Assembly: GCF_028464065.1 (NCBI RefSeq)
Contig: NZ_CP116808.1
Location: 2,559,501-2,623,500 of the forward strand
DNA: 64,000 nucleotides
From: Saprospira sp. CCB-QB6
Lineage (GTDB): Bacteria; Bacteroidota; Bacteroidia; Chitinophagales; Saprospiraceae
Reading direction: 5' to 3'
A program made the translations under genes and the position numbers. This document shows, in pieces, positions 32,636 to 42,597 of this stretch; within the stretch, counting starts at the first letter, position 1, and the number at the start of each line of letters is the position of its first letter. Below the pieces are notes generated by a model. That model was not told the origin of the DNA. It did no database searches and saw nothing but the letters and a program-made list of their open reading frames with translations.

Positions 32636-35600
32636 CTAAATATCATAATTCAAGACTGGCATCAACCAGCGTTCGGCCTCTTCGACCGTTATACCCTTGC
32701 GGGCCGCATAGCTTTCTACCTGATCCTTTTCGATATTGCCCAAGCCAAAATAGCGGGCCTCTTCTTGTCCAAAATACCAACCACTAACGGCAGCAGCGGG
32801 AAACATGGCACAGCTTTCTGTCAGGCGAATGCCAATGCGCTCCTCTACCTCTAGCAGGGCGAACAAACTGCGCTTTTCGGTATGTTCTGGGCAGGCGGGA
32901 TAGCCTGGTGCTGGACGAATGCCCTGGTAGTTTTCGGCAATTAAGGCCTGATTATCTAAAGCCTCATCTGCTGCATAGCCCCAATAGTTGCGGCGGACCT
33001 CAGCATGAAGATATTCTGCAGCAGCCTCGGCCAAACGATCGGCCAAAGCCTTGAGCAAGATGGCATTGTAGTCATCATGGGCAGCCTCAAAGCGGGCCAC
33101 ATGCTCCTCGATGCCAATACCTGCGGTAACGGCAAAAGCTCCCATGTAATCGGTCTTTCCGCTAGCTTTAGGGGCTAAGAAATCGCTGAGACAATAGTTG
33201 GGTTTATTGGCGGCTTTCTGCCGTTGTTGGCGCAGATGATGCAAGCGCATCGGCTCTGCTTCTGGCCCATTGGGATAGACCAAAATGTCATCATCATCTA
33301 TGGAGTTAGCGGCAAAAAGACCACAAACGGCCTTGGCCTGCAACCAGTTTTCGGCAATGATTTGGTCCAGCATCTTTTGCGCATCAGCATAGAGGGATTT
33401 AGCCTCTTGGCCCACTACTTCATCCTCTAAAATAGTGGGGAACTTACCGGCCAGTTGCCAACTGCTAAAGAAGGGTGTCCAGTCGATATAGTCTCGGAGA
33501 ACGGCCAAATCTAGTTGGTCAAGGACCGTAATGCCCATTTTGTTGGGGATCACCGGCTCTATTTTGGACCAATCCAAAGCGAGTTTATTCTCTCTGGCCT
33601 TCTTCAGACTCAAGTAGCGCTTGGCGGAAGTCCGTTTGGCACGCTGCACACGGATTCGTTCTTGTTCGGCCAAGACCTGCTCCATATAAGCCGCTCGATT
33701 TTCTTCTTTTTCGGCTAGGAGCGAAGCCGCTACCGTAACCGCTCTGGAGGCATCCAAAACATGCACGGCAGGCCCGCTATATTGTGGGGCAATCTTTACG
33801 GCCGTATGAGTTTTAGAGGTGGTTGCGCCACCAATGAGCAAGGGCATCTGCATGCCTAAGCGTTGCATCTCTTTGGCCACATAGACCATTTCATCGAGAG
33901 AGGGGGTAATGAGTCCACTAAGGCCCACAATATCCACCTGTTCATCTTGGGCCTTTTTAAGAATTTCATTGGCGGGAACCATCACGCCCATATCAATAAT
34001 CTCAAAGTTGTTGCAGGCCAAGACCACTCCCACAATATTTTTCCCAATATCGTGCACATCACCTTTGACCGTAGCCAAAAGGATTTTCCCCTTAGCAGAT
34101 TGGCCAGCAGATTTCTCGGCTTCAATAAAGGGCGTAAGATGGGCTACGGCCTGTTTCATCACTCGGGCGGATTTAACCACCTGAGGAAGGAACATTTTTC
34201 CTGCGCCAAAGAGGTCGCCCACAATATTCATCCCTGACATTAGTGGTCCTTCAATGACTTCTAGGGGGCTACTATATTGTTGTCGGGCTTCTTCGGTATC
34301 TTCTACCACAAACTTGGTAATTCCCTTGACCAAGGCATGAGCAAGGCGATCTTCCACGGGAGCTTCTCTCCAGCCGAGGTCTTCTTTACGTTTCTTACCA
34401 TCCAAGCCCTTGAGCTGTTCGGCATAATCGGTTAGGCGTTCGGTTGCATCGGGTCGGCGGTTAAAGAGCAGGTCTTCCACTAGGGCCAAGAGTTCTTTGG
34501 GAATATCCTCATAGACCTCAATCATACCGGCATTGACAATGCCCATATCCATTCCTGCTTGGACTGCATGGTACAAAAAGGCGGAATGGATCGCTTCTCG
34601 AACGATATTATTTCCACGGAAAGAGAAAGAGAGGTTACTCACGCCACCACTAATTTTGACCAAAGGCATGCGGCGTTTAATTTCTCTAGTGGCTTCAATA
34701 AAGTCTACCCCATAATTATTATGTTCTTCGATACCTGTTCCAATAGCGAAAATATTGGGGTCAAAGATGATATCTTGGGGGGGGAAGCCCACCTCTTCCG
34801 TCAAGATTTTATAGGCGCGGCTACAAATCTCTACTTTGCGTTCCATGGTATCGGCTTGGCCTACTTCATCAAAGGCCATGACTATGGCGGCGGCGCCATA
34901 TCTGCGGACCAATTTGGCTTGATGGACAAAAGCCGCTTTCCCTTCTTTTAGCGAGATAGAATTGACAATAGCCTTGCCTTGTACGCAGCGGAGGCCAGCT
35001 TCAATCACTTCCCATTTAGAAGAGTCGATCATAATGGGCAGGCGGGCGATATCGGGTTCGGAGGCGATGAGGTTGAGGAAATAGCTCATGGCTTCGACGG
35101 AGTCGAGCATTCCTTCATCCATATTCACATCAATAATTTGGGCGCCTCCTTCTACCTGTTGTTGGGCCACAGAGAGGGCCTCTTCATAGTTGCCATTTTT
35201 GATTAGGCGGGCAAACTTGCGGGAGCCCGTCACATTGGTCCGTTCTCCTACATTGATAAAGTTAAAGCCGGGGCGGACAATCAGTGGTTCTAGGCCAGAA
35301 TAGGCCGAGTATTGCATAGGCGCGGGCTTTTTGCGTACGGGTAGTTCGGCCACCACTTCTGCCATTCGGCGGATATGTGCTGGAGAAGTACCGCAGCAGC
35401 CTCCTACGATATTGATAAAGCCACTTTTGGCAAAATCTTCAATGAGTAGGCCCATTTCTTGGGCCGTTTGGTCATATTCTCCCATTTCGTTGGGCAGTCC
35501 CGCATTGGGGTAAGCACTAATATAGCAATGGGCAATATTAGATAGTGCTTCGATATGGGGGCGCATTTCGGCTGCGCCTAGGGCGCAGTTGAGGCCAACG

Positions 35601-36352
35601 GAAAACAAGTTGGCGTGGCTGACCGAGAGCCAGAAGGCTTCTACCGTTTGGCCCGAAAGGGTACGGCCAGAAGCATCGGTAATGGTTCCAGATACCATAA
35701 CGGGATAGGCAATGCCTACTTCCTCGCAATACTGATCGATGGCAAAAAGGGCCGCCTTACAGTTGAGGGTATCAAAAACAGTTTCGACCAGAAAGAGGTC
35801 GGCTCCACCTTCGGCTAGGGCTTTGGCTTGCTCATAATAGGCGGCCCGTAGTTGCTCGAAGTTAATGGCGCGATAGCCGGGGTTATTCACATCTGGCGAG
35901 AGGGAAGCCGTGCGGTTGGTAGGCCCCATAGCGCCGGCCACAAAGCGAAACTTCTCTGGGTTTTCGGCATTAAAGGCATCTACAGCGGCGCGGGCGCATT
36001 GGGCCGAGGCATAATTGAGTTCATATACCAGCTCCTGCATATCGTAATCTTCCTGAGAGATAGCGGTAGCATTAAAGGTATTGGTCTCAATAATGTCGGC
36101 TCCTGCCTCTAGGTAGGCTTTATGGACCTCTGTGACCAGATGAGGTTGAGTAATAGAGAGCAAATCGTTATTGCCCTTCAAATCGCGATGGAAGTCGGCA
36201 AAGCGTTCTCCGCGGTAGTCGGCTTCTTGCAATTTGTACTGTTGTAACATGGTCCCCATAGCTCCATCAATGACCAAAATCTGCTGTTCGATCCGTTCGT
36301 GCAGGCGTTGCATTGCCATTTGTTGATGCGTAGGACGAAGTGTTAGACTCAT
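32636..36352 (-). CDS. metH: Cobalamin-dependent methionine synthase MetH
   Basis: MetH moves a methyl group from 5-methyl-THF to homocysteine via cobalamin. The 1238-residue protein is full length. The homocysteine domain (1-330) opens with [12 protein letters not shown] and holds the zinc Cys pair in GGCCGTS near residue 318. The pterin-binding domain follows ([13 protein letters not shown]). The cobalamin domain has [11 protein letters not shown] (residues 765-775), with His767 as the lower axial ligand. The AdoMet reactivation domain is C-terminal ([19 protein letters not shown]). It appears monocistronic. No cobalamin riboswitch is visible in the short upstream region. Confidence 0.98.
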   Translation of the reverse strand: MSLTLRPTHQQMAMQRLHERIEQQILVIDGAMGTMLQQYKLQEADYRGERFADFHRDLKGNNDLLSITQPHLVTEVHKAYLEAGADIIETNTFNATAISQEDYDMQELVYELNYASAQCARAAVDAFNAENPEKFRFVAGAMGPTNRTASLSPDVNNPGYRAINFEQLRAAYYEQAKALAEGGADLFLVETVFDTLNCKAALFAIDQYCEEVGIAYPVMVSGTITDASGRTLSGQTVEAFWLSVSHANLFSVGLNCALGAAEMRPHIEALSNIAHCYISAYPNAGLPNEMGEYDQTAQEMGLLIEDFAKSGFINIVGGCCGTSPAHIRRMAEVVAELPVRKKPAPMQYSAYSGLEPLIVRPGFNFINVGERTNVTGSRKFARLIKNGNYEEALSVAQQQVEGGAQIIDVNMDEGMLDSVEAMSYFLNLIASEPDIARLPIMIDSSKWEVIEAGLRCVQGKAIVNSISLKEGKAAFVHQAKLVRRYGAAAIVMAFDEVGQADTMERKVEICSRAYKILTEEVGFPPQDIIFDPNIFAIGTGIEEHNNYGVDFIEATREIKRRMPLVKISGGVSNLSFSFRGNNIVREAIHSAFLYHAVQAGMDMGIVNAGMIEVYEDIPKELLALVEDLLFNRRPDATERLTDYAEQLKGLDGKKRKEDLGWREAPVEDRLAHALVKGITKFVVEDTEEARQQYSSPLEVIEGPLMSGMNIVGDLFGAGKMFLPQVVKSARVMKQAVAHLTPFIEAEKSAGQSAKGKILLATVKGDVHDIGKNIVGVVLACNNFEIIDMGVMVPANEILKKAQDEQVDIVGLSGLITPSLDEMVYVAKEMQRLGMQMPLLIGGATTSKTHTAVKIAPQYSGPAVHVLDASRAVTVAASLLAEKEENRAAYMEQVLAEQERIRVQRAKRTSAKRYLSLKKARENKLALDWSKIEPVIPNKMGITVLDQLDLAVLRDYIDWTPFFSSWQLAGKFPTILEDEVVGQEAKSLYADAQKMLDQIIAENWLQAKAVCGLFAANSIDDDDILVYPNGPEAEPMRLHHLRQQRQKAANKPNYCLSDFLAPKASGKTDYMGAFAVTAGIGIEEHVARFEAAHDDYNAILLKALADRLAEAAAEYLHAEVRRNYWGYAADEALDNQALIAENYQGIRPAPGYPACPEHTEKRSLFALLEVEERIGIRLTESCAMFPAAAVSGWYFGQEEARYFGLGNIEKDQVESYAARKGITVEEAERWLMPVLNYDI

Positions 36353-36413
36353 GTGCGTACGTTAATCTTGTGAAATAAAGGCCTCCTGCTATTCAGGGGG
36401 CTTGGATTGGCCA

Positions 36414-36421
36414 CAAAGATA
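36414..36421 (-). promoter_or_regulatory. -7 box TAnnTTTG for metH
   Basis: TATCTTTG on the minus strand lies 61 nt upstream of the metH ATG. There is no clear TTG at -33. A short leader makes a riboswitch unlikely. Confidence 0.5.
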
Positions 36422-36511
36422 GTGGCCCAAGCTTAAAAAAAGGCGAATAGAGTTTGTTCTTATGTTAAGGAGTTTCATGTTTTTTGGATCTGGTGCTGGC
36501 CAGCTAGATTC

Positions 36512-36648
36512 AGAAGGCCCAGCGCTGCGCAGCGGTGGCCGCAGGCCAGACCCAGCGGGCAAAGCCCGCGCAGGGCCGAGCGACCTGCGAGCCGCGCAGC
36601 ATAGCGGCGGCCGACCTAGCCAAAGGCTAGCCGGCCGCGGGCCCCAAA
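36512..36648 (-). repeat. GME-12
   Basis: Minus-orientation element with head C (GGGGCCCGCGGCCGGCTAGCC). Hairpin 2 is GCGGGC-ttt-GCCCGC, hairpin 3 is GGCC-tgc-GGCC, and the tail is CGCTGCGCAGCGCTGGGCC. It lies beyond the terminator of the aldehyde dehydrogenase gene. Confidence 0.9.
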
Positions 36649-36676
36649 TCCTTAATATATAGACCTTGTTAAGGAG

Positions 36677-36709
36677 CAAAAAAAAAGCTCCCTCAACAGA
36701 GGAAGCTTG
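36677..36709 (-). terminator. Intrinsic terminator of the aldehyde dehydrogenase gene
   Basis: AAGCTTCCTC pairs with GAGGGAGCTT (one mismatch) around a 4-nt loop, followed in the minus sense by a long T-run (A-run 36677-36686). It lies 4 nt past the stop. Confidence 0.85.
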
Positions 36710-36713
36710 CTTG

Positions 36714-38129
36714 TTATAAGGTCCAGTCCATGAGCTTTTTGAGCCATTTGATGCCTAGCTTGTAGGGGGCATATCGGACGGGGTCATCGATGAGAAAGCT
36801 GCGTTTGAGTACTGATTTCTGGTGAGAAAAGAGTTGGAAAGAGCTTTCGCCATGATAGGCGCCGATGCCGCTTTCGCCCACTCCGCCAAAGGGAAGATTG
36901 GGATTGACAATATGCAGTAAGGTATCATTTACGCAGGCGCCGCCGGCAGAGGTTTCGGCCAAAACGCGTTCTACATTCTTATCATTTTTGCTAAAGATGT
37001 AGAGGGCTAGGGGTTTGGGCCGTTGGTTGATAAACTCGATGGCTGAGGGCAGGCTATCGTAGCTAATGATGGGGAGAATGGGGCCAAAAATCTCTTCCTG
37101 CATGAGGGGGCTGTCTAGATTAACCTCCGTCATCAGGGTCGGGGAGAGGTAGCGTTCGCTTTCCTCATAATTGCCACCAGCGGCAATTTCGCCATCTTTG
37201 AGGTAGGCGATCAGGCGGTTAAAATGGGCGGCATTGATAATGCGGGCCAGGCTATCGGATTGTTGGGGATTATCGCCATAAGCCTTTTGGATTTGGCGTT
37301 TCATTTCGGCAATCAGTGGTTCTTTCACGGCCTTATCCACCAATACATAATCGGGAGCGATACAAGTTTGGCCAGCATTGGTGAACTTCCCCCAGATAAT
37401 CCGTTTGGCGGTTGCTTTGAGGTCCGTATCGCGATCGACCAAGCAGGGACTTTTCCCGCCCAGCTCCAAGGTGATGGGCGTAAGATGTTGGGCAGCCGCT
37501 TGGTAAATAATTTTGCCCACTTTGGTTCCACCGGTAAAGAAAATATAGTCGAAACGCTCTTTGAGTAGGGCTTGAGAAGCGGGAACGCCACCTTCTACCA
37601 CAGCCACATAATGTGGAGGAAAAGCTTCTCGGATAATCTCTGCGGAGATGGCTGAAGTAGCGGGAGCCAGCTCTGAAGGCTTGAGAATAGCGGTGTTTCC
37701 AGCAGCCAAAGCGCCAATAAGAGGGGCAAAAAGCAGCTGAAAAGGGTAGTTCCAAGGGCCAATAATCAGGCTCAGGCCATAGGGCTCAGAGCGGATTTCG
37801 CTGCCTGCATTAAAGAGAAAGAGGGGCGTGCCCACCTTTTGGGCCTTCATCCATTTGGGCAGTTGTTGGATGGCCTTTTTGAGCTCGACCAAAACAAAGC
37901 CCAGTTCGGTCGAATAGGCTTCAAATTCATGCTTGCGCAAATCGCTATGCAAGGCCGCTAAAATCTCGCTTTCTCGCTCCACAATCTTTTGGTGTAGGCG
38001 TTCGAGTTGGGCCTTTCTAAACTGTAGCGATTTGGTTTGTTGGCTCGCAAAAAAGCTGCGTTGTTGGGCCACTAGCGCTGGAATTTGGTCCAAGTTTGGG
38101 TCTTCTAATAAATGGCTAGAAGAGATCAT
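36714..38129 (-). CDS. Aldehyde dehydrogenase (class 3-like, NAD(P)-dependent)
   Basis: The 471-residue enzyme oxidises aldehydes to acids. It has the Asn site in IIGPWNYPFQL, the NAD-binding FFTGGTKVGKIIY, the catalytic Glu in TLELGGKSPCLVD and the nucleophile Cys in FTNAGQTCIAPDYVL. The C-terminal LPFGGVGESGIGAYHG is typical of class 3/YwdH-type enzymes with the short C-terminus. The ATG at 38129 is used; the longer frame starts with TTG. The substrate is unknown. Confidence 0.95.
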   Translation of the reverse strand: MISSSHLLEDPNLDQIPALVAQQRSFFASQQTKSLQFRKAQLERLHQKIVERESEILAALHSDLRKHEFEAYSTELGFVLVELKKAIQQLPKWMKAQKVGTPLFLFNAGSEIRSEPYGLSLIIGPWNYPFQLLFAPLIGALAAGNTAILKPSELAPATSAISAEIIREAFPPHYVAVVEGGVPASQALLKERFDYIFFTGGTKVGKIIYQAAAQHLTPITLELGGKSPCLVDRDTDLKATAKRIIWGKFTNAGQTCIAPDYVLVDKAVKEPLIAEMKRQIQKAYGDNPQQSDSLARIINAAHFNRLIAYLKDGEIAAGGNYEESERYLSPTLMTEVNLDSPLMQEEIFGPILPIISYDSLPSAIEFINQRPKPLALYIFSKNDKNVERVLAETSAGGACVNDTLLHIVNPNLPFGGVGESGIGAYHGESSFQLFSHQKSVLKRSFLIDDPVRYAPYKLGIKWLKKLMDWTL

Positions 38130-38203
38130 ATAGATTGATTTTGGTGATGACAAAAGATAAGCAAAAAAATAAAAATGAATGCTTGTTGCCTCATTTTAAG
38201 GAG

Positions 38204-38358
38204 TTTTTGGGGCTGCCCCTCGCTTTGCTCGGGTCGGGCTGTGTCAGGGCTCGCTATTCGCTCGGCCCTACGCAAAATTTCGCTTTGCTCATTTTGCTCG
38301 GTCTGGCGCTTTGCGCCACCCCCTAGCATCCCTCAGCCTGCGGGCCTTCGGCCCTGTA
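38204..38358 (+). repeat. GME-13
   Basis: Plus-orientation element between the divergent aldehyde dehydrogenase and efp genes. Head A is modified (GGGGCTGCCCCTCGC-ttt-GCTCGGG), the core reads CAGGGCTCGCTATTCGCTCGG, and hairpin 2 is an AT-rich CAAAATTTCGC/GCTCATTTTG stem. The tail is AGCATCCCTCAGCC. The remaining 200 bp before efp contain only a small TTTTGGC-gcca-GCCAAAA stem. Confidence 0.88.
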
Positions 38359-38560
38359 GAACGCAATAAATTTTGGCGCCAGCCAAAATCTAGGCCGCTT
38401 GAATACTTATTTCTTCCTATCTTAGCGCCTGAAATTCCACCCCAGCAGACAAAATTTAGCTATATTCTTTGGCCATTGGGGCAAAAAGATTTTTCTTTGA
38501 TCTCCCAAAGCTACCCAAAGAAGTAGAACAACTTCATTGTAATTGTAAATTATTCCTAAA

Positions 38561-39127
38561 ATGGCAACGACTTCAGACATTCGTAAAGGGATGTGCCTAG
38601 AGCACAACCACGATACCTATATCATTGTTGAATTTCAGCATGTAAAGCCCGGAAAAGGAAACGCCTTTGTTCGGACCAAAATTAAGAGCTTGACTACAGG
38701 TAAGGTGCTCGATCACACTTTTCCTGCGGGCCACAAAGTAGAAGATGTACGCGTAGAGCGTCGTCAGTACCAGTTCCTTTATGAGGCAGAGAATCGCCTC
38801 AACTTTATGAACCAAGAGACCTATGAGCAAATCGACATTGAGCGCGAAATGCTAGACGGTGTACAGTTCCTCAAAGAAGGAGAGGTTTGCGAGGTGCTTT
38901 TCCATGCCGAAAAAGAAATTCCTTTGGCGGTGATGATGCCTCAGTACGTATTCTTGCAAATTACTTATGTAGAGCCTGGCGTTAAGGGCGATACAGCAAC
39001 CAATACTCTTACTCCTGCCGAAGTAGAAACAGGCGCAGAAGTACGTGTACCTCTATTCATCAAGAATGGAGACCTCATTAAGATTAACACCGAAACAGGT
39101 GAATATATGGAGCGTGTCAAAAACTAG
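38561..39127 (+). CDS. efp: Elongation factor P
   Basis: EF-P relieves ribosome stalling at polyproline. The 188-residue three-domain protein has the acceptor-end loop [12 protein letters not shown], with the modifiable Lys at about residue 32. It also has the KOW-like domain and the C-terminal signature ([44 protein letters not shown]). No modification enzyme is nearby. It is followed by a terminator and then accB-accC, a common neighbourhood for efp. Confidence 0.98.
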   Translation: MATTSDIRKGMCLEHNHDTYIIVEFQHVKPGKGNAFVRTKIKSLTTGKVLDHTFPAGHKVEDVRVERRQYQFLYEAENRLNFMNQETYEQIDIEREMLDGVQFLKEGEVCEVLFHAEKEIPLAVMMPQYVFLQITYVEPGVKGDTATNTLTPAEVETGAEVRVPLFIKNGDLIKINTETGEYMERVKN

Positions 39128-39143
39128 GCGCTAGCTCCGGCTC

Positions 39144-39182
39144 AAAGCGCAATGCCGATTTCTTTAGCATTGCGCTTTTTTG
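39144..39182 (+). terminator. Intrinsic terminator of efp
   Basis: AAAGCGCAATGC (39144-39155) pairs with GCATTGCGCTTT (39167-39178), followed by a T-run. Confidence 0.9.
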
Positions 39183-39255
39183 TTTATACAAATACCTTTT
39201 ATCTAGCCTAAGAAACCTCGCCTAGTGGAGAGGCTTCTGCTAAAAACTTATATTT

Positions 39256-39771
39256 ATGGAGTTTGACCAGATTAAAGAGCTGATTAAGTTGCTACAAGGC
39301 ACTACTGTAGGGGAATTCAAATATGAAACGACAGAAATGAGCCTGTCTATTCGCACTAAGGACTACCAAAAGGTACGTACCGAAGTGGTTTCTCCTGCTC
39401 CCATGATGCCTACTATGGGCGCTATGCCTATTGCTGCTCCTGCAGCTCCCGTTGTAGCCCCTCAGCAAGAAGCACCCCAAGCTCAAGAGAAAAGCCAAGA
39501 TGCAGGCGAATTGAAGGATAATGTGAATTATCTCGAAATTAAGTCGCCTATGGTGGGTACTTTCTACCGCTCTTCATCTCCAGAAAAACCACCTTTTGTT
39601 AAGGTAGGAGACGTAATTGGACCAGATGACACGGTTTGCCTCATCGAAGCCATGAAACTCTTTAATGAAGTAAAATCTGAGGTAACTGGCCGCGTAGTGA
39701 AGGTTTTGGCCGAAGATGCTAGCCCCGTAGAATACGAGCAGGTGCTTTTCCTTGTAGAGCCCCTCGTCTAA
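39256..39771 (+). CDS. accB: Biotin carboxyl carrier protein of acetyl-CoA carboxylase
   Basis: AccB carries biotin between the biotin carboxylase and the carboxyltransferase in malonyl-CoA formation. The 171-residue protein has an N-terminal helical region, an Ala/Pro-rich linker (about 48-75) and the biotinyl domain. The domain carries the EAMKL site; Lys134 is the biotinylated residue. accC follows after 46 nt on the same strand. Confidence 0.97.
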   Translation: MEFDQIKELIKLLQGTTVGEFKYETTEMSLSIRTKDYQKVRTEVVSPAPMMPTMGAMPIAAPAAPVVAPQQEAPQAQEKSQDAGELKDNVNYLEIKSPMVGTFYRSSSPEKPPFVKVGDVIGPDDTVCLIEAMKLFNEVKSEVTGRVVKVLAEDASPVEYEQVLFLVEPLV

Positions 39772-39817
39772 GTCGAGCCGCTAGTTCATCTTTGCTATTC
39801 AATCCAAAACCAATTGT

Positions 39818-41188
39818 ATGTTTAAGAAAATACTTATTGCTAACCGAGGCGAAATCGCCTTGCGCGTTATCCGAACCTGTAAGGAAATGGGGATCAAAAC
39901 GGTCGCTATTTACTCTACAGCCGATCGCGATAGCCTGCATGTGCGCTTTGCCGATGAGGCCGTCTGCGTAGGGCCTGCTGCAAGTAGCGATTCTTATCTC
40001 AATATTGCCAATATTATGGCTGCGGTAGAAATTACCAATGCCGATGCCATCCATCCCGGTTATGGCTTCTTAGCCGAAAATGCCCACTTTGCCGAAATCT
40101 GTACGGAGTATAATGTCAAGTTTATTGGCCCAACTCCCGAACAGATTAACAAAATGGGAGATAAAATTACGGCTAAAGATACCATGATTAAAGCAGGCGT
40201 TCCCGTAGTGCCCGGCTCCGATGGTTTGGTCAAAGACTTTAAAACAGCCCAAAAGGTCTGCGAAGAAGTCGGCTACCCCGTAATGCTTAAAGCTACGGCT
40301 GGTGGTGGTGGAAAAGGAATGCGCTTGGTCTGGAAAGAGGCCGATTTGCAAGATGCCCTAGAAGCTGCCCAAAAGGAAGCTAAGGCCGCCTTTGGCAATG
40401 ACGGTATGTATATCGAGAAGTTCGTGGAAGAACCTCGACATGTCGAAATCCAAATTGCTGGTGACCAATATGGCAATGTCTGCCACCTTTCCGAACGTGA
40501 ATGCTCTATCCAACGCCGTCACCAAAAATTGGTGGAGGAGTCGCCTTCTCCTTTCCTTACCGAAGAATTGCGCGAGGCAATGGGCCAAGCCGCAATCAAA
40601 GCCGGTGAAGCAATTAACTATGAAGGGGTGGGAACCGTAGAGTTTTTGGTCGATAAACACCGCAATTTCTACTTTATGGAGATGAATACTCGTATCCAGG
40701 TAGAACATACGGTGACCGAAGAGGTGATTGATTATGACCTCATTGCCGAACAGATTAAAATTGCTATGGGCGAACGTATTTCTGGACAGAATTACTACCC
40801 CCTAATGCACGCTATCGAATGCCGTATCAATGCAGAGGATGTCTATCATGACTTCCGTCCTTCTGCCGGAAAGATTACTTCTTTCCATAGCCCCAAAGGC
40901 CATGGCGTTCGCGTCGATACACATGTTTATTCTGGCTACAATATTCCGCCTTACTACGATTCCATGATCGCTAAGCTGATTTGCCGCGCCCGCACCCGCG
41001 AGGAGTGTATCGCAAAGATGCGCCGCGCCCTAGATGAGTTTGTGGTGGAAGGGGTACACACTACCGTGCCTTTCCATAGCCAATTGATGGACAATGAGGA
41101 CTTTATCAATGGTAATTTTACCACTAAGTTTCTAGAAACTTTTGAGCTAAAGCCACCTCAACCTAAAAAGAAGAAAAGAGGACACTAG
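39818..41188 (+). CDS. accC: Biotin carboxylase subunit of acetyl-CoA carboxylase
   Basis: AccC carboxylates biotin on AccB using ATP and bicarbonate. The 456-residue protein has the N-terminal [24 protein letters not shown], the ATP-grasp loop [12 protein letters not shown], the [16 protein letters not shown] segment, and [14 protein letters not shown] with active-site Glu and Arg. A basic tail (QPKKKKRGH) ends it. It forms an operon with accB; the carboxyltransferase genes are elsewhere. Confidence 0.98.
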   Translation: MFKKILIANRGEIALRVIRTCKEMGIKTVAIYSTADRDSLHVRFADEAVCVGPAASSDSYLNIANIMAAVEITNADAIHPGYGFLAENAHFAEICTEYNVKFIGPTPEQINKMGDKITAKDTMIKAGVPVVPGSDGLVKDFKTAQKVCEEVGYPVMLKATAGGGGKGMRLVWKEADLQDALEAAQKEAKAAFGNDGMYIEKFVEEPRHVEIQIAGDQYGNVCHLSERECSIQRRHQKLVEESPSPFLTEELREAMGQAAIKAGEAINYEGVGTVEFLVDKHRNFYFMEMNTRIQVEHTVTEEVIDYDLIAEQIKIAMGERISGQNYYPLMHAIECRINAEDVYHDFRPSAGKITSFHSPKGHGVRVDTHVYSGYNIPPYYDSMIAKLICRARTREECIAKMRRALDEFVVEGVHTTVPFHSQLMDNEDFINGNFTTKFLETFELKPPQPKKKKRGH

Positions 41189-41205
41189 CTCGCTCTTTTT
41201 ACTGA

Positions 41206-41244
41206 AAATAGCCGCTTCCGTTTTAGGAAGGGGCTATTTGTTTT
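41206..41244 (+). terminator. Intrinsic terminator of accB-accC
   Basis: AAATAGCC and CTTCC pair with GGAAG and GGCTATTT (one internal mismatch), followed by GTTTT. The T-run is also the start of GME-14. Confidence 0.8.
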
Positions 41245-41406
41245 GGGGCTGCCCCTGCGGCCTGCGGCCTTGGGTCGGGCCATTGCGCAGCTCGCTGCTC
41301 GCTCGGCCCTGCGCGGGCTCTGCCCGCTAGGTCTGGCCTGCGGCGGCCCTGCTCCAGCCCCTCAGCCGCGTCGCTGCGCTCCTTTGCGGCGGCTTTGCCG
41401 CCTGTT
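41241..41406 (+). repeat. GME-14
   Basis: Plus-orientation element with head A (GGGGCTGCCCCTGCGGCC). Hairpin 2 is GCGGGC-tct-GCCCGC. A CCAGCCCCTCAGCC tail carries a GGCGGC-ttt-GCCGCC stem. Its 5' T-run is the U-tract of the accC terminator, and its tail ends 4 nt before the stop of the convergent kinase-like gene. Confidence 0.88.
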
Positions 41407-41410
41407 GGAC

Positions 41411-42277
41411 CTAAAAATTCAGTAGTCGAAGTTGTTGGGGCAACAATTGGAGATGGAGTTTTGTGCCAGAGCGAATAATGGGATCGCCATCAATACTAAT
41501 GGGCCAATGGCTGGGCAGTTCGAGTTGTATATCTTGGACGGGTTTGGGGCTGCTTTTGGGGCCATTTAATAAGGCTTGGGGAAAGAGCAGTTGGCCCAAA
41601 TGGGCTTTTTTCTCTTGGCTGCTCCAGCTAAAGCTCTCTTTGGGGTTTTGCAGGCCAATAGCTAGGTTAAAAAAGGGCGCCAAGGCTTGTTTTTGGCCGT
41701 TGAGGGTCATTTGGGCGGGAGAGAGGATTTGTTGTTGGTTCCAGCTTTGGAAAAACTGCCATTTAGTGAGCAGGCGGATATTTTTAGGCGCTTTTTTCTG
41801 TAGGCTTTGGTAGTATTGGGCTAGCCAACCAATTTGGACCAGATGAATAAAATAGCGTTGATACGTTTTTTTGCCTCTTTGCCAGCTGACTAGGCCTACA
41901 TGCTGGTAGCTCGCTTTGGGTTGTCGAAGGCCTTGGGCCAGGCCCTTCCAGGGGCGGAAGCCGGCGGTATTGGGGCGCCAGTGGTTGCCCCAACCAAGGG
42001 GAACTTGGGCCAAAATGAGCTCATCTACGGGCCGGAAAGATTGGCCTAAAAGGGCATTGGCGGCGGCATTGATGCTCCCATCTCCACCGAGGATGAGGAA
42101 ATTTTGGGCGCCTTCCTTTAGGTAGAGTTGCATTTGTTGGAGCATCTCCTTGCGGTTGCGTACATCTTGGCCCTCATAGGCTTGGCCACTAGCTTTGATT
42201 TGCCGCTCTATTTTGGGCCAAAGTCGAAGGGCGCTAGCTTGGCGAGCTTTGGGGTTGCGTAAAATGTACCATTTCAT
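41411..42277 (-). CDS. Diacylglycerol/lipid kinase family protein (YegS-like), divergent
   Basis: The 288-residue protein matches the DAGK catalytic fold: the N-terminal ILRNPKA, then LILGGDGSINAAANALL (GGDGS at 64-68). The next family motif is normally PLGTGND but reads PLGWGNHW here (93-100). The C-terminal half keeps the beta-sandwich pattern. It would phosphorylate a lipid at the inner membrane surface, but the changed motif makes the activity uncertain. Confidence 0.82.
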   Translation of the reverse strand: MKWYILRNPKARQASALRLWPKIERQIKASGQAYEGQDVRNRKEMLQQMQLYLKEGAQNFLILGGDGSINAAANALLGQSFRPVDELILAQVPLGWGNHWRPNTAGFRPWKGLAQGLRQPKASYQHVGLVSWQRGKKTYQRYFIHLVQIGWLAQYYQSLQKKAPKNIRLLTKWQFFQSWNQQQILSPAQMTLNGQKQALAPFFNLAIGLQNPKESFSWSSQEKKAHLGQLLFPQALLNGPKSSPKPVQDIQLELPSHWPISIDGDPIIRSGTKLHLQLLPQQLRLLNF

Positions 42278-42308
42278 AAGAGAGCGGCTTTAGGTGAGAA
42301 AGGGGGCT

Positions 42309-42434
42309 TTGGCCTAGCGATGTGGAGGGGGGCGGCGCAGCCGCAGACCGAGGCAGCTTGCTGCCGAAGGGCCGAGCGAATAGCGAGCCCCGCAACGTAG
42401 CGCCGCAAGGCCGAAGGCCGCAGCGGAGGCCCCA
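42309..42434 (-). repeat. GME-15
   Basis: Minus-orientation element with head B (GGGGCCTCCGCTGCGGCC). Hairpin 2 is GGCAGC-aa-GCTGCC, and the tail reads CCACATCGCTAGGCC. It lies between divergent gene starts. Confidence 0.87.
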
Positions 42435-42564
42435 AAAAATCAATTAAAAGATAAACATAAAAAAGGAGGGGAAGTTGTTTTCCCTACTGCAATTTCTGGC
42501 TGGAAAAAACTATAACAAAAGGGGACAAAAGGCGAAAGGATACGGCTGGCTGTTTGAAAATGCT

Positions 42565-42572
42565 TATTTTTG
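42565..42572 (+). promoter_or_regulatory. -7 box TAnnTTTG
   Basis: TATTTTTG lies 25 nt before the ATG at 42598. It supports that start over an in-frame alternative at 42475. No ideal -33 element. Confidence 0.4.
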
Positions 42573-42597
42573 GGGTCAAAATAAAAAGCAAACTACT

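Noticed and set aside
36353-36460. Cobalamin or SAM riboswitch upstream of metH
   Set aside because: The predicted leader is only about 55 nt and contains no B12-box or SAM-type core.
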